A stretch of 64,000 nt of DNA from Phytophthora quininea (taxonomy: Eukaryota; Oomycota; Peronosporomycetes; Peronosporales; Peronosporaceae), in contig JAAVTG010000550.1 in the NCBI GenBank assembly GCA_011947345.1, positions 124,001-188,000 of the forward strand, written 5' to 3'. This document shows positions 9,645 through 20,627 of this stretch, piece after piece. The position numbers and the translations under genes were made by a program. Below the pieces are notes generated by a model. It saw nothing but the letters and a program-made list of their open reading frames with translations. It was not told the DNA's origin and did no database searches. Each line of letters starts with the position of its first letter. Position 1 is the first letter of the stretch.

Positions 9645-9847
9645 TCTCGTTGGATCTGGTCGATTCGAAAGTGATTTCCTTGGATGGAAGATCGCAAAGA
9701 AAAATCAGATCGTGATCACTTGGATAAAGTATAGGTTCATGATGGACGCCTTGCGCCACCGGCATGACAGCCAAAGCGGCGAAAGATCGACACGTTTTGA
9801 GCAAAATAGTTATGTTTTCAAAGTACAACATGAAAATGGTTGTGTGC

Positions 9848-11086
9848 TTAGAAGGTCTGGTAGAAAGCTCGGTCCTCCTGGATGGCCGTGGCGGAAGCGA
9901 TTTGCAACTCTTCGCTGCTGCCAGTGGCTGAAGTTCGAGGGTTTTCGAGGCTCTTCCACTGCTTGGTCCGCAGCTCGCGACGGGCATAGGCCATGGCGCT
10001 CGAGAGTTTGGATCTCTTCATGCACAGGATGCAGATGCTGCACTTGTTGAAGCTCACGCGGTCCTCGACGATCTCCACGGGTAGTCGACGGACGACTTGG
10101 CAGGTGTTGCAGACCGCCTTTCGACACACCAAGCAGCGACGGAAGTGGCCGCTGTTTTTGGACGCCCCGAACGCAGTCTTGCACTTCCCGACGCACTCGT
10201 CCATTGGAGGGGTCGTCCGTCGACCGGACTTGGCAGCGTCGCGGATCATCCAGTAGAGCTTCTTGGAGTACGCGGCGTCGCTCGTTTGGGCGAACCCCAG
10301 GACGGCGTTCACTAGAACCGGGAAGGCCGCAAACTCTGGGACAATGCCCATCGGCGTCGCGAATCCTTTCATGTAGAGCTCAACCTTGCCGTTGTCGAGC
10401 TCACACTTGAGCCAGCACAGCGACGCCTTGGCTCGGATGTAGTGACGGCTGCTTGTGGTCTCCGTTAGGTCGACTGAGTGGACTACAAAGTAGCCGAGAC
10501 GTTCACCGTACTGGGTCGTCGTCAAGCCTTGTGAGACGACAGCGATAGCGTCTCGAGTCTTGGCCAGCGGAAGCGACCGCCCCAAGGTACAACGGGCGAT
10601 GCCGCAGTGACGGAACGGGTCTTCTTGGGTCGGCTCGGTGATGTTGGCCAGCCAGTGGAAGCTCTCGATCGTGTCGTGCACGTAGGATGAGCGCATCTTG
10701 ACCGACTCGTCGCTGTCGGCGAAGCAGCCGTACATTTCGTCTTCCAAAGTCCCTTGCAGATAGCCGACGATCTTGACCGACGGTGCGCTTTTGCAGGGCA
10801 CGATCTGCAGGTGACCGTCGAGCCCGCGGATCGACGGATAGGTCGGCCGTGGCCCCGAGCGTTCGCGGTAGACGATGAGGTTGTCTCGGTGACCCACGTC
10901 TTTCCAGGCGTCTGGGTTCACCACGCGCTTCTCGACCAGGCGGAAGCGGTTGTAGAACTCGAGCGTGTCGATCACCACTTGGTCGGCCAGGTCCTCGATA
11001 CGGCGAGCTTCTTCGTCCGACAGGTACAGAGTCTCCTGCGCATACATGGAGGCTGTTCCGCGCTCCGAAGACGTCGAGCTGCTCAT
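9848..11086 (-). CDS. START-like domain protein with FYVE-type zinc finger
   Basis: One intact frame of 412 aa, a rarity in this window. Residues about 20-285 resemble the START-like lipid-binding domain of the large oomycete START/FYVE family, with conserved blocks S-S-Y-V-H-D and G-Y-F-V-V-H-S-V-D. A FYVE-related zinc finger follows, with ligand pairs C298/C302, C318/C321, C326/C329 and C349-C352/C355. The R-R-K-H-H-C-R core of classic FYVE domains is altered to H-F-R-R-C, so PI3P binding is uncertain. Such proteins are thought to act at endomembranes. A paralogue lies at 24.8-26.3 kb. No intron is needed here, unlike the paralogue. Confidence 0.88.
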   Translation of the reverse strand: MSSSTSSERGTASMYAQETLYLSDEEARRIEDLADQVVIDTLEFYNRFRLVEKRVVNPDAWKDVGHRDNLIVYRERSGPRPTYPSIRGLDGHLQIVPCKSAPSVKIVGYLQGTLEDEMYGCFADSDESVKMRSSYVHDTIESFHWLANITEPTQEDPFRHCGIARCTLGRSLPLAKTRDAIAVVSQGLTTTQYGERLGYFVVHSVDLTETTSSRHYIRAKASLCWLKCELDNGKVELYMKGFATPMGIVPEFAAFPVLVNAVLGFAQTSDAAYSKKLYWMIRDAAKSGRRTTPPMDECVGKCKTAFGASKNSGHFRRCLVCRKAVCNTCQVVRRLPVEIVEDRVSFNKCSICILCMKRSKLSSAMAYARRELRTKQWKSLENPRTSATGSSEELQIASATAIQEDRAFYQTF

Positions 11087-11741
11087 CTGGATTCGGTGGG
11101 TGTCTGCGAAAAGGAAAGTGGCCGAATGTGGTGTCTAAGCAGTGACGGAAAGTTAAAGCTCGCTAAGATGTGCGGGAAACAGGAGACGCGCCTAAGCAGA
11201 GCCGGCGACTGGATTGGTTGTGCTTCATGGGGCAAGTACATCCGAACCGAAGGCCGGACTGGGACCTGGGACTCCGAGATTCTGAGACCTGGAACTCCGA
11301 GATTGTAGTATGTTCGTAGTCGCTTTAACAAGTAGGAGAGCTGCTTGGTTTCAGAGATCGCTGGATAGGCTGCTTTGTAGACAAGCAAGTTCACCAAAAC
11401 CCTGTGGAAAACAATATGACCTATATTGATCTGGTTATACAGTGTACATAGAGAGAGTGATAGCTAGCTAGTCTTTTTACTATAGATCGGATGGTGATGC
11501 AATTAGATCCTAAGGGTATACATTCTCAAGGTATAGTTGAAGTTGGTGATTGGAACTGGTCACGCTGTGGACAGCCGAGTAGAAGTGAAGGCGGGCTCAT
11601 TGTTGAGTCGGCGGTTTCCCACGGGACGAACTCACAGTCAAATTCGTGCCCAGCTGGAAAAGCAGACCGACTCGGTCGGAAGACCCCGTCAATCGTCGCG
11701 TTACTCGTGAGGCTCTCCATCCTGGCGGTCATGTCGATCAA

Positions 11742-12071
11742 TCACCAACAACCTGGAAACTTGCGGTGGCAGCGGAAGGAGCCGCAGGTTTCTGGATTGT
11801 CAAGACATGATTCCAACTGCCACCCTGGGCCAGGCTGGTAGACCTTGAACGCGTGATGGTGCTCCCCACTCAAAAGCGGAAGATAGCTCTCGTGTTTGCG
11901 TTCCGCTTCATCCTGCATCTGCATCATCCAATTTCTGGTGACAACAAAAGCAATGTCCATCATCCCTTCAAATCGTACTCGCCTCGTATCGCTAAAAATG
12001 GGTGCAACTAAAACGCTAAATGAGATCACTCCCAAGATGCCGGCCCCCAGTCGATTCTTCGGCCTCATCAA
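11742..12071 (-). CDS. Hypothetical ORF with one membrane segment
   Basis: A 109-aa minus-strand frame has a hydrophobic segment at about residues 10-27 and a cysteine-containing C-terminus. It is not recognised. It sits between the START/FYVE gene and the left end of the compound hAT element. The rest of 11,087-12,146 shows nothing else. Confidence 0.2.
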   Translation of the reverse strand: MMRPKNRLGAGILGVISFSVLVAPIFSDTRRVRFEGMMDIAFVVTRNWMMQMQDEAERKHESYLPLLSGEHHHAFKVYQPGPGWQLESCLDNPETCGSFRCHRKFPGCW

Positions 12072-12154
12072 TTTACTTTGCTCGCCGCCGTCGCTTTCTA
12101 CTCAATTGATAGATGAAATTCTCCAAATTCATCCTCTCAATGCAGATTGTTCAC

Positions 12155-12168
12155 TAGGGATGTCAACG
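12155..12168 (+). repeat. Left terminal inverted repeat of compound hAT
   Basis: TAGGGATGTCAACG directly follows TTGTTCAC. Its inverted partner is at 20,614-20,627. Confidence 0.8.
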
Positions 12169-12540
12169 TTGTCTCAACGTAGGATTTGAGGCTGTACGTA
12201 GAGAACTGCGAACGTTGTGGTTTCAACGTTGCTGTGCCTCAAAGTCTAAAAAGGTACCGACATTTTGGTACATAGACAACAGCTTCAACGTCGTTCGAGC
12301 TGTGGCTCGCTCGAAGCTCGCTGCAGCCGGCTAACAACCAATCCCAAGCGCCTGCAGACGTATGAGAATCGTTGCTACTATTGGAAAATGTTCTGGTGGA
12401 GGCTTGTGACGTCAGGTGCTGCAGAACTTGCGGGACAATGCTCTGGAGCTTTACTCGGTGGCGAGCTGGTCACCGGCACTACGGCATCACTCAGCCAGGA
12501 CGGTGAGATTGCGCAACGCGGTGACACAGGATCTGCGGTT

Positions 12541-12588
12541 CACCTTGAGACGAGAAATCCACTAAACAATTAATCAATTCAATGTCAT
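12541..12588 (+). repeat. LINE 3' tail fragment
   Basis: ACCTTGAGACGAGAAATCC and the following ATTAATCAATTCAAT match the 3' end of the LINE at 62,727-62,775 (opposite strand) with few mismatches. A short truncated LINE therefore landed in the 3' flank of the compound hAT element. Confidence 0.65.
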
Positions 12589-12681
12589 TCATATCTCGAA
12601 ACTGGGGTTATTATTTAGCAATTCTCTGAATTGAAAACGAGATCTCGTACTAGTCTTGGATCAAGTTGACTTCGTTTCGCG

Positions 12682-13225
12682 TTAACTATATTTCCAGTCG
12701 TTGAAAATGCCCTCTCGGAGGAAACCGACGTCGCCACACACCGAGCCACTTCCTTGCCACCAATGCCAAAGCTGAGAATCTACGTCTGTTGCTGGCCCAC
12801 CATTCCAAAGGGTTTTTCTGAGCAGCGTTTGCTGTCGTTGTCTTTGCCTCTGCCTCCTGAAGGTCCTTTCCAAATTCTGCTGCGCATGCTCCTCGCACTC
12901 GTTCATATCCTGAAACCTCGGCGCACGTTTCCGTTGCTTGACGATCGTCTATACCTAGTACACTATCCCAAATACTTTGAGTTTCATGGTCTAGAGATCT
13001 ATAGGTATCACGACGAGGGGGCTCACTAATCTCTTGATGTCTATCTGGTTCTCCCTCCATTAAAATTGCAGCGGCCGCATCAATAAGGTGGCGCTGTGCC
13101 AAACGTCTTTCGTCAGAACTTAACAACTGCATCTTGTAGAATTTTGGATCCAAATATGTAATCCAAAGGAGGTCTGTGCTCATGGCAGCAAAACGCCGAA
13201 GAAATAGATCGAGAATTGCATCGCG
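12682..13225 (-). pseudogene. hAT transposase, C-terminal part (of compound element)
   Basis: The frame reads R-R-F-A-A-M then L-D-P-K-F-Y-K-M, the usual hAT block before the dimerisation region. It then reads N-P-L-E-W-W-A-S-N-R-R-R-F, the W-W motif of the hAT C-terminal dimerisation domain. After K-W-L-G-V the sense continues one frame over as C-G-D-V-G-F-L-R-E-G. The N-terminal two thirds are missing here but present, on the same strand, at 18,509-20,195. Confidence 0.85.
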
Positions 13226-13817
13226 GACCAGGCCCTTTTTTTAGGACGGGTTCGCGAAAATCTTGGCCCAACACCGTTTTCGCAGGCTCGGCAAAAATGT
13301 TCTTCGAACCAAGCTTTTCTTTATATCACGGATAGGGTGGATTCTTAGCGCGATCTTAACTGTTAATAGTGTTAACTAACGCTTAATAACATTTTGCTTA
13401 GTAGTTAATAGTACTGAGCAATGTAGAAAAAGGCCACAGCTCGACGTTATTATTTACATTCGTGACCACACAAACACAAGCAAAGTCTGGAGACGCATGC
13501 CACAGCGAGTGCAGGACGAGCGGTGACAACAACGCCATCCTCACCGTCATCGCGCTCTTCGAATTGGCCAAGTGCGCCGCAACTGACAGGATTTGGCTGC
13601 ATTTGCGTCCCTACGAGCCCGTGCGAGATCGCGAACGAAGGCCCCGCCAACAAGGGAAGTGATGAATACGGGTTTCAGGTTTTAGTATCGCCAACTCCAT
13701 ATGAATTTCAGCACCGCGCGGTTCGTGAGCTTCGTATAAACGCACTATTGGAGCTGCAGCAGGCTTGAGCGAGAGGACCTGGATGGCCTCCTTAGGTTGC
13801 CTTCTTCGCGGCCGCCT
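13226..13817. other. Non-coding stretch at the left end of the inserted segment
   Basis: It contains an AT-rich run with the 14-mer TAACTGTTAATAGT at 13,357-13,370. The same 14-mer stands at 18,472-18,485, at the other end of the sequence that splits the hAT transposase. No gene is supported. Short frames at 13,450-13,770 have no domain. Confidence 0.45.
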
Positions 13818-14956
13818 ATGGAGTTCGTGTACGACACGGTCGTTGGCAATGATGAACGGGAGCTGGAGTGACTTCCTCACCATCGACGACTTCGATCTGT
13901 TCCGTATGGTCGGGTGCCTTCGGTAAGGTGCGGTTGGTTTGAAGAAAGGTTCCGCAGCAGCAGTGAGGTGCACGATTATTAAGTTCGCGCACGATGATGG
14001 CCATGTGAATGATTCCACAGCAGATTGCGGCCGCTTCAGGTGGCGAGCAAGTCAACATATCTTCGATGAAGGTCATCAAGAAGGCTGCTGTGTTTGGCAA
14101 GAACCAGATGCAGTACACCAAGACAGAGCGACGTATCTTGCAAGACGTGTATTACTCCTCCATGGGGAGGCTGCGGTATGCGTTCCAGAACGAGGCCACG
14201 CTCAACTTTGTCATGGACTTCTACAACGGCGGAACGCTGCACTTCCATTTGTAGCGCGCCATGCACTTTGACGAGACCCGCACGCGCTTCTAAGCTGCCC
14301 AGCTAGTGCTGGCCATTTTGCACCTGCACACCTATAACATCGTGTACCGAGACCTGAAGCCGGAGAACATTCTGCTGGACGACAAGGGATTCATCGCCTT
14401 GACGGACGTTGGTCTCTCGCACGACCACCTCGACAGTAAGGACGGCATGCAGACGTTCTGCGGTACGCCCGAGTACATTGTCCCCGAGCTGATCCGTCGT
14501 GTGCCCTACGGCAAAGCGGTGGACTACTGGTCGCTCGGTGTCCTCATCTTCGAGATGCTGGCGGGTTACACGCCGTTCTACCTCGCCAACCGCAAGCGCA
14601 ACTACCAGAACATCACCAAACTCCCGCTGCGGTTCCCGTCCGAGTTTTCCGACGACGCTCGATCCCTGCTGCGTGGTTTGACCTGCCGCAACCCAGTCAA
14701 GCGATTCGGCTCCGGTCCGTGCGGCGTCCAAGAGATCACGGACCACCCCTTCTTCAACAGCGTGGACTGGGAAAAACTGTATAAGCGGGAGGTGCCCGTG
14801 CCATTCCGACCGGTGGTCAAGTCGGACGGCGAGGTGAACAATGTGCCCGAGTTCTTCAAGCGACAAGAAGTGGTAGACTTGGTGGCATCGGACACGCGAA
14901 TCGGCAAGAGCCGTGTTTACCAGAGTTTCCCGTACATGAAGTCATGCACTCTCTAA
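13818..14956 (+). pseudogene. AGC-family serine/threonine protein kinase, broken
   Basis: A start region near 13,849 reads D-F-L-T-I-D-D-F-D-L-F-R-M-V. A frame change then leads into the glycine loop G-A-F-G-K-V-R-L-V. The lysine strand M-K-V-I-K-K, Y-R-D-L-K-P-E-N (about 14,343), T-D-V-G-L-S in place of DFG, G-T-P-E-Y-I-V-P-E and an AGC C-terminal tail ending at 14,956 follow. In-frame TAG (14,252-14,254) and TAA (14,291-14,293) break the catalytic domain, and more indels lie in the N-lobe. DFG to DVG would also weaken metal binding. It lies inside the segment inserted into the compound hAT, so it may be a captured host gene. Confidence 0.85.
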
Positions 14957-15149
14957 GCAGAGAGAGAAAAGAGAGAATTTGTAGCACCGCGAGGTAGAAA
15001 GTAGTGGAAATCTTACGAATAAGCATGGCGGTAAACGCAGTTATGTATTCATTTTCATTTGGAGCCCGGTGGAAACAGGAAACCTCAGTACTGCCAAAAC
15101 ACGAACTTAAACGTAGTTGTGCACATCGAACACCCGTTGTTGTCCACCT

Positions 15150-17168
15150 TCAGTCGGCTTTGTCAAAGTCAGACAGGGACTCCAAAAGGAGTTCAAAATC
15201 CTCGTCATCGAGATCAAACGCCGTTTCTTCATCTTCTTCAACTTCTTCCTCGCCATCGTCACGCTCGGTCGGCGCAGGTGGAGTAGCATAAACTGGCAAC
15301 CCCTTCCGATTTTTGTTGCCGCAGTTGTTGCGGATGAATGACAATTTCTCGGCACTTGGAACACTCAGCCGATTTCGTAGCTTGGTATGGGTCAAGCCTT
15401 GAATACTCCACAGACGTTTACTTGCTGCTGAAGATGTGGGGCTGCTCAAAACCTGCGCAAAACGCTTGACAGAAGACCGCGAGAAAACTTTATTTCTAAC
15501 CCACCAGTCAAGAGGTGGTTTGGAGCTGTTAGCTTTCCAAGCGTCCACATCCCAGTCATCCTTCGCGCCTATCAACTCCATCACAGCGTTCTCAAACACC
15601 TCTTCTGTCACTTAAGCATTAGCCACATGCCCAGTGCGTTTTGCCAGTTTCACAGTGTCATCGACGGCTTTGTCAACACTAATGCCTTCGAAGGTCGCGA
15701 AAGCTGAAAGACTCTTGCTTGGATCCAGTAAATAGGCGATGCTGGTTGTACTGGATCGGGAACAAACGAAGTCCCAGCGTTTTGAGATCGCATCCCGGAT
15801 TTTTGGCTGAACGGTTCTGTCGTGGAGTCCATGAAGGTCTTCTTTGTACTCGGAGGAGCGCATGAGACGATCAAACTCATGCAATATCATCGAATTTGAG
15901 CACAGATCAGATTCGAGAACGGCGAGTGAACGCTTGATCGGGGCTGTGAGTCTTTGAACAACCCACGCGTTATTCCAAAACGTGGAATTGGGTCTCACGA
16001 TGTCTTGGATCTTCTCAATCTCGCTTTGTTCTCAGCGGTATCCTCGTAGTTTCGCATCAACTGCAAATTTGTGAACGCTGTTGTTAGCGGCGATTTATTG
16101 CTTAGCACACTTCGAATGCACTTCTCCTGCGAATACCATCTTGTTGCGACCGGCAGTGCTAGCTCTCGAATCTTCTTCTTGCCCACCCTCTGAAAGTATA
16201 TTCTGTTCTTCCTAACGCCAGCCAACAGTAGATTTCGAGCACGCACAAACTTCGTTACTTTCAGCGCTTGCTGTAGTACTTCATTCAGCAATGGTAACTT
16301 GTAAATGTCCTTGAGCAGCAAATTCATCGCATGCGAGGCACACCCACTGTAAACAACGTTCGGGCGCCTCGCCTCCACCAGTTTCCCAGCTAATCTCATG
16401 TTCGGCGCATTGTCAGAGACAACGGAAGTCACATTTCCTATTCCATTCAACTCTTCAACTTCACCAATAACTCGCAGGATCTCTTCCGCCATAAATTCTC
16501 CGGTGTGATTGGCAGAACCAGTCGTCCCTGACGACCACATCATTGGCCTCATCTTCGGCGATGTCAAGACGTAGTTGACAATGCTCTCACGACATGTGTT
16601 TGTCCAGCCATTGGTAACCAAAGTAAGGCGTTTTTGTGGCTTGAGAATCTCTGCCAGTTCAGAGCGTTCTACTTGGTACACGTCATTCAGCAACTGGTCG
16701 CAAGTGCACGACGTGTAGGCAGTCGGAAGGCCGGGTTACAACGAGTAAACGCGCTTTGCAAGTGGGGGTTTCGATGGCTCGGAAAGGTATCCCAGCCGTA
16801 TAAAATCCTCTAGCAAGCTCAACATGAACCTCGTGGATCTCGGTGTCACTCAAAACCAGGGTCTAGTGGACCGATGAGCAGTAGCTGGTTCTGCGGGACT
16901 TAACCGGAGAAAACATTGCTCCGCCATTGAAGAAACGGCGTTTGCCTTTCTTCAGCTTCGCGATACGGGCGCTGTGTTTCGCTTTCACTTCCGTCGGTAT
17001 TGAATCACAACTCTCGAAGTGACAGACTAAGTCTCGAGTGAGTTGGGTACTGTTAGCATGCCACGCTCTGTAGTGGGGGCATAAAACATCAGGATGTGGT
17101 TTGTCTGGGCCTCGCTGGTGCACGATGGTGAACTCATCCCACAGCTGATCTTGCTTGCGGCCCGTCAT
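15150..17168 (-). pseudogene. BED-type hAT transposase (second family), broken
   Basis: The likely start at 17,168 leads into a BED-like finger (L-W-D-E-F ... C-P-H-Y ... H-F-E-S-C). Next come a DUF659-type region with V-T-N-G-W-T, V-V-S-D-N-A-P-N-M, G-C-A-S-H-A-M-N-L-L and A-T-R-W-Y. The C-terminal dimerisation block has D-W-W-V-R-N and S-A-A-S-K-R-L-W-S. A TAA at 15,612-15,614 interrupts the last part in frame, and frame changes occur near 16,000 and between 16,693 and 16,863. The acidic tail is E/D-rich. It differs in sequence from the compound element's own transposase. Its terminal repeats were not found. Confidence 0.88.
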
Positions 17169-17337
17169 TGGGACGGAGTCGAGGAAGACTTCGATGTGTG
17201 CTTGACGACTTGTAGTTGTGGGGCGATCTTGAGCTTGGACTTGGTGACTTCGAGGCAAATTGCGTTGTGGAGAGAACCAAGCGCGCTCGGGATTTGATTT
17301 CCGCGCCAAGATTCTTGATGCCCTTTCAGGTTTTGAA

Positions 17338-17377
17338 TTTCGCGCCAAGATATTGGCAAGATCTCTTTGGCGCGAAA
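17338..17377. promoter_or_regulatory. Palindromic TTTCGCGCC / GGCGCGAAA elements (E2F-like)
   Basis: TTTCGCGCCAAGA (17,338-17,350) and TCTTTGGCGCGAAA (17,364-17,377) are inverted around a 13-base spacer. A third CCGCGCCAAGA lies at about 17,300. TTTGGCGCGAAA is identical to the classic E2F/DP consensus. The array sits 130-210 bp upstream of the likely hAT transposase start. Confidence 0.4.
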
Positions 17378-17403
17378 TCCAAAACAGCGCGAGCAGCGAG
17401 CTA

Positions 17404-18420
17404 GCTCGTTGCTAAAGGAGGCAGTAGAGGGACTCGTTGGGATGATAAAGGTTCACGACCTGTTTAGCACCATCAACACCACGTTAGAATGTTTAAGGTG
17501 CAACACAAAAATGTAAATTCGTACCAATCCAGTTCCGCAGGCAAGTTGCTGTACGGCACAAGCATCTTGGTCACACCAGGCGTAGTTACTACTTGAAGGG
17601 GCTCGTGTCAAAAATTGCCACATTCTTGAAGACGAAGTTCGCCAAGTTCTTGGACACTATGATCACCAGTAACTAGGCCCACGAGTTTCGACTACATCAG
17701 CATTAGCATCGGCAGTGCCAGACACAACAACTACGTCGACATGTGCATAACTGCATCAGCCGCTCACAAGTACATTTGGCCATTCTGTTGGCAGGTTCTC
17801 CGCGAGCATTCAGCGACACTCTGATGATCCGTCCAGGCATCTTGCGATGGTACTACTAGGTCTCACTAGAAAAGCAGCATACAGGTCAAGAAAATCATGG
17901 GGACGCCAAAGCGTTGAGCTGGTCCCAGTGCAACATTCGTTCCCGAATCTGCACGAAAGCTGCGAAAATTCAGCCAATGTATCACCACCACCTTATTCTT
18001 GCGCGCATCGCCCACAAACAGCTTGTAATCGTTGACTGCACCGAACGTCGTGTATTCCAGCAACAGACCACTGTACTTCCTCCAACATGAACCGTTCGAT
18101 GAGGGTCTGGGTCAGCGTGGCATTGAAGCCCTTGTCAATGAAGCTCTTGAGCGTCGTGATTCTGACTTGCCGTCTGGTTCAATTTGACAGCAGCCCACTA
18201 TCAAGTGAGCAGCAGCCCGTAGACCATGTCAGGACCACCAGAATTCTCAACAGCATGCATATGATGCTTGAAGTGATGATGGTGGGCCCAGCGGACGCCA
18301 ACAGCGGCGCACTCACGGCAAATACCATCGCCACCCACGGAGACAGCATAGGAATCCAAAATTTCAATACCAGCCATAGCACACAGCCTTTTCTTTGCGC
18401 ACCCTTTCGTTTTTAGTATT
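17404..18420 (-). other. Degenerate coding-like sequence, unrecognised
   Basis: Minus-strand frames at 18,179-18,382 (strongly hydrophobic) and 17,866-18,063, linked by a third frame with L-K-S-F-I-D-K-G-F-N-A-T-L, look protein-like. They cannot be placed in a family and are broken by frame changes. They may be the remains of a membrane protein gene within the inserted segment. Confidence 0.2.
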
Positions 18421-18471
18421 TCATAGGAATATTTAGATGTTATTAAAGGTGTTAATACTACAATATGTTAA

Positions 18472-18485
18472 TAACTGTTAATAGT
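18472..18485 (+). repeat. 14-bp direct repeat TAACTGTTAATAGT (right copy)
   Basis: Identical to 13,357-13,370. The two copies bracket the sequence that interrupts the compound hAT transposase and lie in AT-rich, TTAATA-containing DNA on both sides. Confidence 0.45.
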
Positions 18486-18508
18486 AATTATTAGGTTAAG
18501 GATCCACA

Positions 18509-20195
18509 CTAATCACGGAGCATTGGGAGGACGAGTGCAAGCGTAGGATATTGTTCACCACCAAGGATCTTTGCTACAGCAGCGAACGGGCTTAACAAGG
18601 CCAACATGCACCTCACCATAAACCACTCCGCGGGCTTGGGCCACTTGTCTGCTTTTAGCTTCTTTGATTTTGACACTGCTTTCTTCTTTTTTCTCCCCTC
18701 CACTTGGTTTTTGTTTTCTTCTTCTCGTTTGTCATCACATACTCGCTAAAGCATTCTGCTAGCGCAGGTTCCAGAACCAGCATCCTGGCAAGCATATCGC
18801 GGCATGAACTCCACCTTGTGGGACAATCAGTGATTACACCGAGAGGATTCAGGTTCAATTTCTTTTGGACGGCTTTCAACTTGGCTGCACCTGTTTGAGA
18901 TCTATGGAAGTACACAGCGATATCACGAAAACGTTGAACAGTGGCTCTCATATCATCTAGTGCACATCGAAGTAAACTGCTGCCCGGTGAACCATTGTTT
19001 TCAGCGTTGTTTCGGTTGTTCTACCTCCGGCAGATCTCCCGATATTTTGGTTGGAGTCTGCAGCATTATCACCGACACTTCGGGCTGTCTCACTCGTTTC
19101 CGGATATGCAGAGTTTAAAAATGCTTCGAGTTCATCGAGGAGTTGATCTTGTACCCATTGAAGAGCTTCTGCAGCTTGCGTCTCTATCTCAGCATCAGCC
19201 AAAAGTTCGAGCAGATTGTCTGCCTCCCCAAAGCATTAGTATCCGTCGTTGAGTCCGAACCACTATCTCCATCTTTTTCTTCTTGTTCTTGTTCTTTACT
19301 AGGGCTCCAGCAACTACGAGATGCAAGGAGTGCGCAATGCATGACATGTGGCGCATCCCGAGAAAATCGTCCGCACTCACAGCGTTTGCAGCCCCGTCAC
19401 GAACAATCATCACGCATTGATCAGCAGTCAGGTCCCAGCCCTCCATTATATTTCTCAAGCCAACAGCGATTGCATCCCCAGTGTGATGCCCAGGGAATTG
19501 CTCTACCTCTAAAGTCCAGCTAGCGGCCGTAAAGTCATCTTCGAAAATGCAGAGTGAAGGACATGTAGGCTTCGGTTCTCCGGCTTGTCCAGATGTCTGT
19601 CGTCAAACAGTAGAAGCGGCATTTATCTCGGATCTGAGTTTTCAGCTAAGCTCTCCGCTCCGCAGCAACACGCTCAATATCTGCACGATACTGCGTTCGA
19701 CCCGGCACTTTATTTCGACTCCACACAAATTCTTTGTAATGTACTCGACGTACTTGAGCAATCCAGCGACCTCCACCGTCGAAATTTGTCGCGTGCTGTG
19801 CGCGATCCACATCGCTACCAGCTCATTAGCACGTTTTTGCTGGCCTTTTGTGACGCGTTTTGGTGGCTGCGTTGGTGTAGCTGGCTGCTCAGCATACGTG
19901 TTCTCGAGCTGCCGCTTTGCTGTCTTTTTACCGCTTTTTCATGACCTGGATGGTACACATTCATATGAGCGTTGACGTGGTTCGTTGCACCGATAGAATA
20001 CGTCACACGACGCTTGCATTTGATGCAGTACGCGTATGCAGCATCCTTTGAAGTCAATTTCTCTGGAGGGATGGTTAAATTGTCCTTGGGGACTAGCCTA
20101 AGAAATTCCCACCGCTCTGGCACCTTCGCACGAACCACCTTAAACATCACTGGGGGCGCCGCGATGATGTCAAGTGGTGGCGGCTCAGCGGTCAC
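18509..20195 (-). pseudogene. hAT transposase, BED and central parts (of compound element)
   Basis: The start at about 20,195 leads to a BED-like finger (Y-C-I-K-C ... N-H-V-N-A-H) near 20,040-19,970. The RNase-H-like core follows: M-I-V-R-D-G-A-A-N, then C-I-A-H-S-L-H-L-V-V near 19,330, then C-P-T-R-W-S-S near 18,830. The last block, L-L-S-P-F-A-A-V-A-K-I-L-G-G-E, ends at L-V-L-P-M-L-R-D just before AT-rich sequence. At least four frame changes are present. The expected continuation is at 13,225-12,682. Confidence 0.85.
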
Positions 20196-20613
20196 CCCGC
20201 CTTCTTCTTCTTGCGGTCACTTGTCTGTCTACGTCGTGGGGTTAAACGTGGGGTTGAAGCTGCTGCTCTGCTCCGCGAAGTCGAGCTGCGAGGCGGTAAG
20301 CCGCTGCACGGCGCTCGAACTTGGTGCGGGGGGCGAACTAAATGGGGGCTCGTTGCTTGGAGACGCTAGCGTCAAATATCGGAGAGGTGCTTCTTCATGG
20401 GCATCGGATATTGCGCAGTCCATCTGGTCCTGGCCGCCGATTCGAGTTTGCGCTTCCAGCAGCACATCGAAGCCCCGTCCCGAAATGTTCTGTACGCCAA
20501 CATAATAATTACCAATGAGAAAACAATTATTAAGGACATGGGCCCCGAAGTGCCGCTACGTACAGAAGCTCTATGTTGATACCTCTACGTAGAGGATTTG
20601 TGACGTACAGCGA
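20196..20613. other. 5' flank of compound hAT, non-coding
   Basis: Sequence between the transposase start and the right terminal repeat. Only short frames occur, with no domain. Confidence 0.5.
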
Positions 20614-20627
20614 CGTTGAGACCCCTA
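20614..20627 (-). repeat. Right terminal inverted repeat of compound hAT
   Basis: Read on the minus strand this is TAGGGGTCTCAACG. It abuts TTGTTCAC at 20,628-20,635, the same octamer as on the left. Confidence 0.8.

Noticed and set aside
10754..11308. 184-aa plus-strand frame
   Set aside because: Antisense of the intact START/FYVE gene, with no domain of its own.
14303..14866. 187-aa minus-strand frame
   Set aside because: Antisense shadow of the AGC kinase catalytic domain.
14980..17418. Possible terminal repeats TAGCACCGCGAGG / TAGCAACGAGCTAG for the second hAT
   Set aside because: The similarity is weak and no 8-bp target duplication is found at the two sites.
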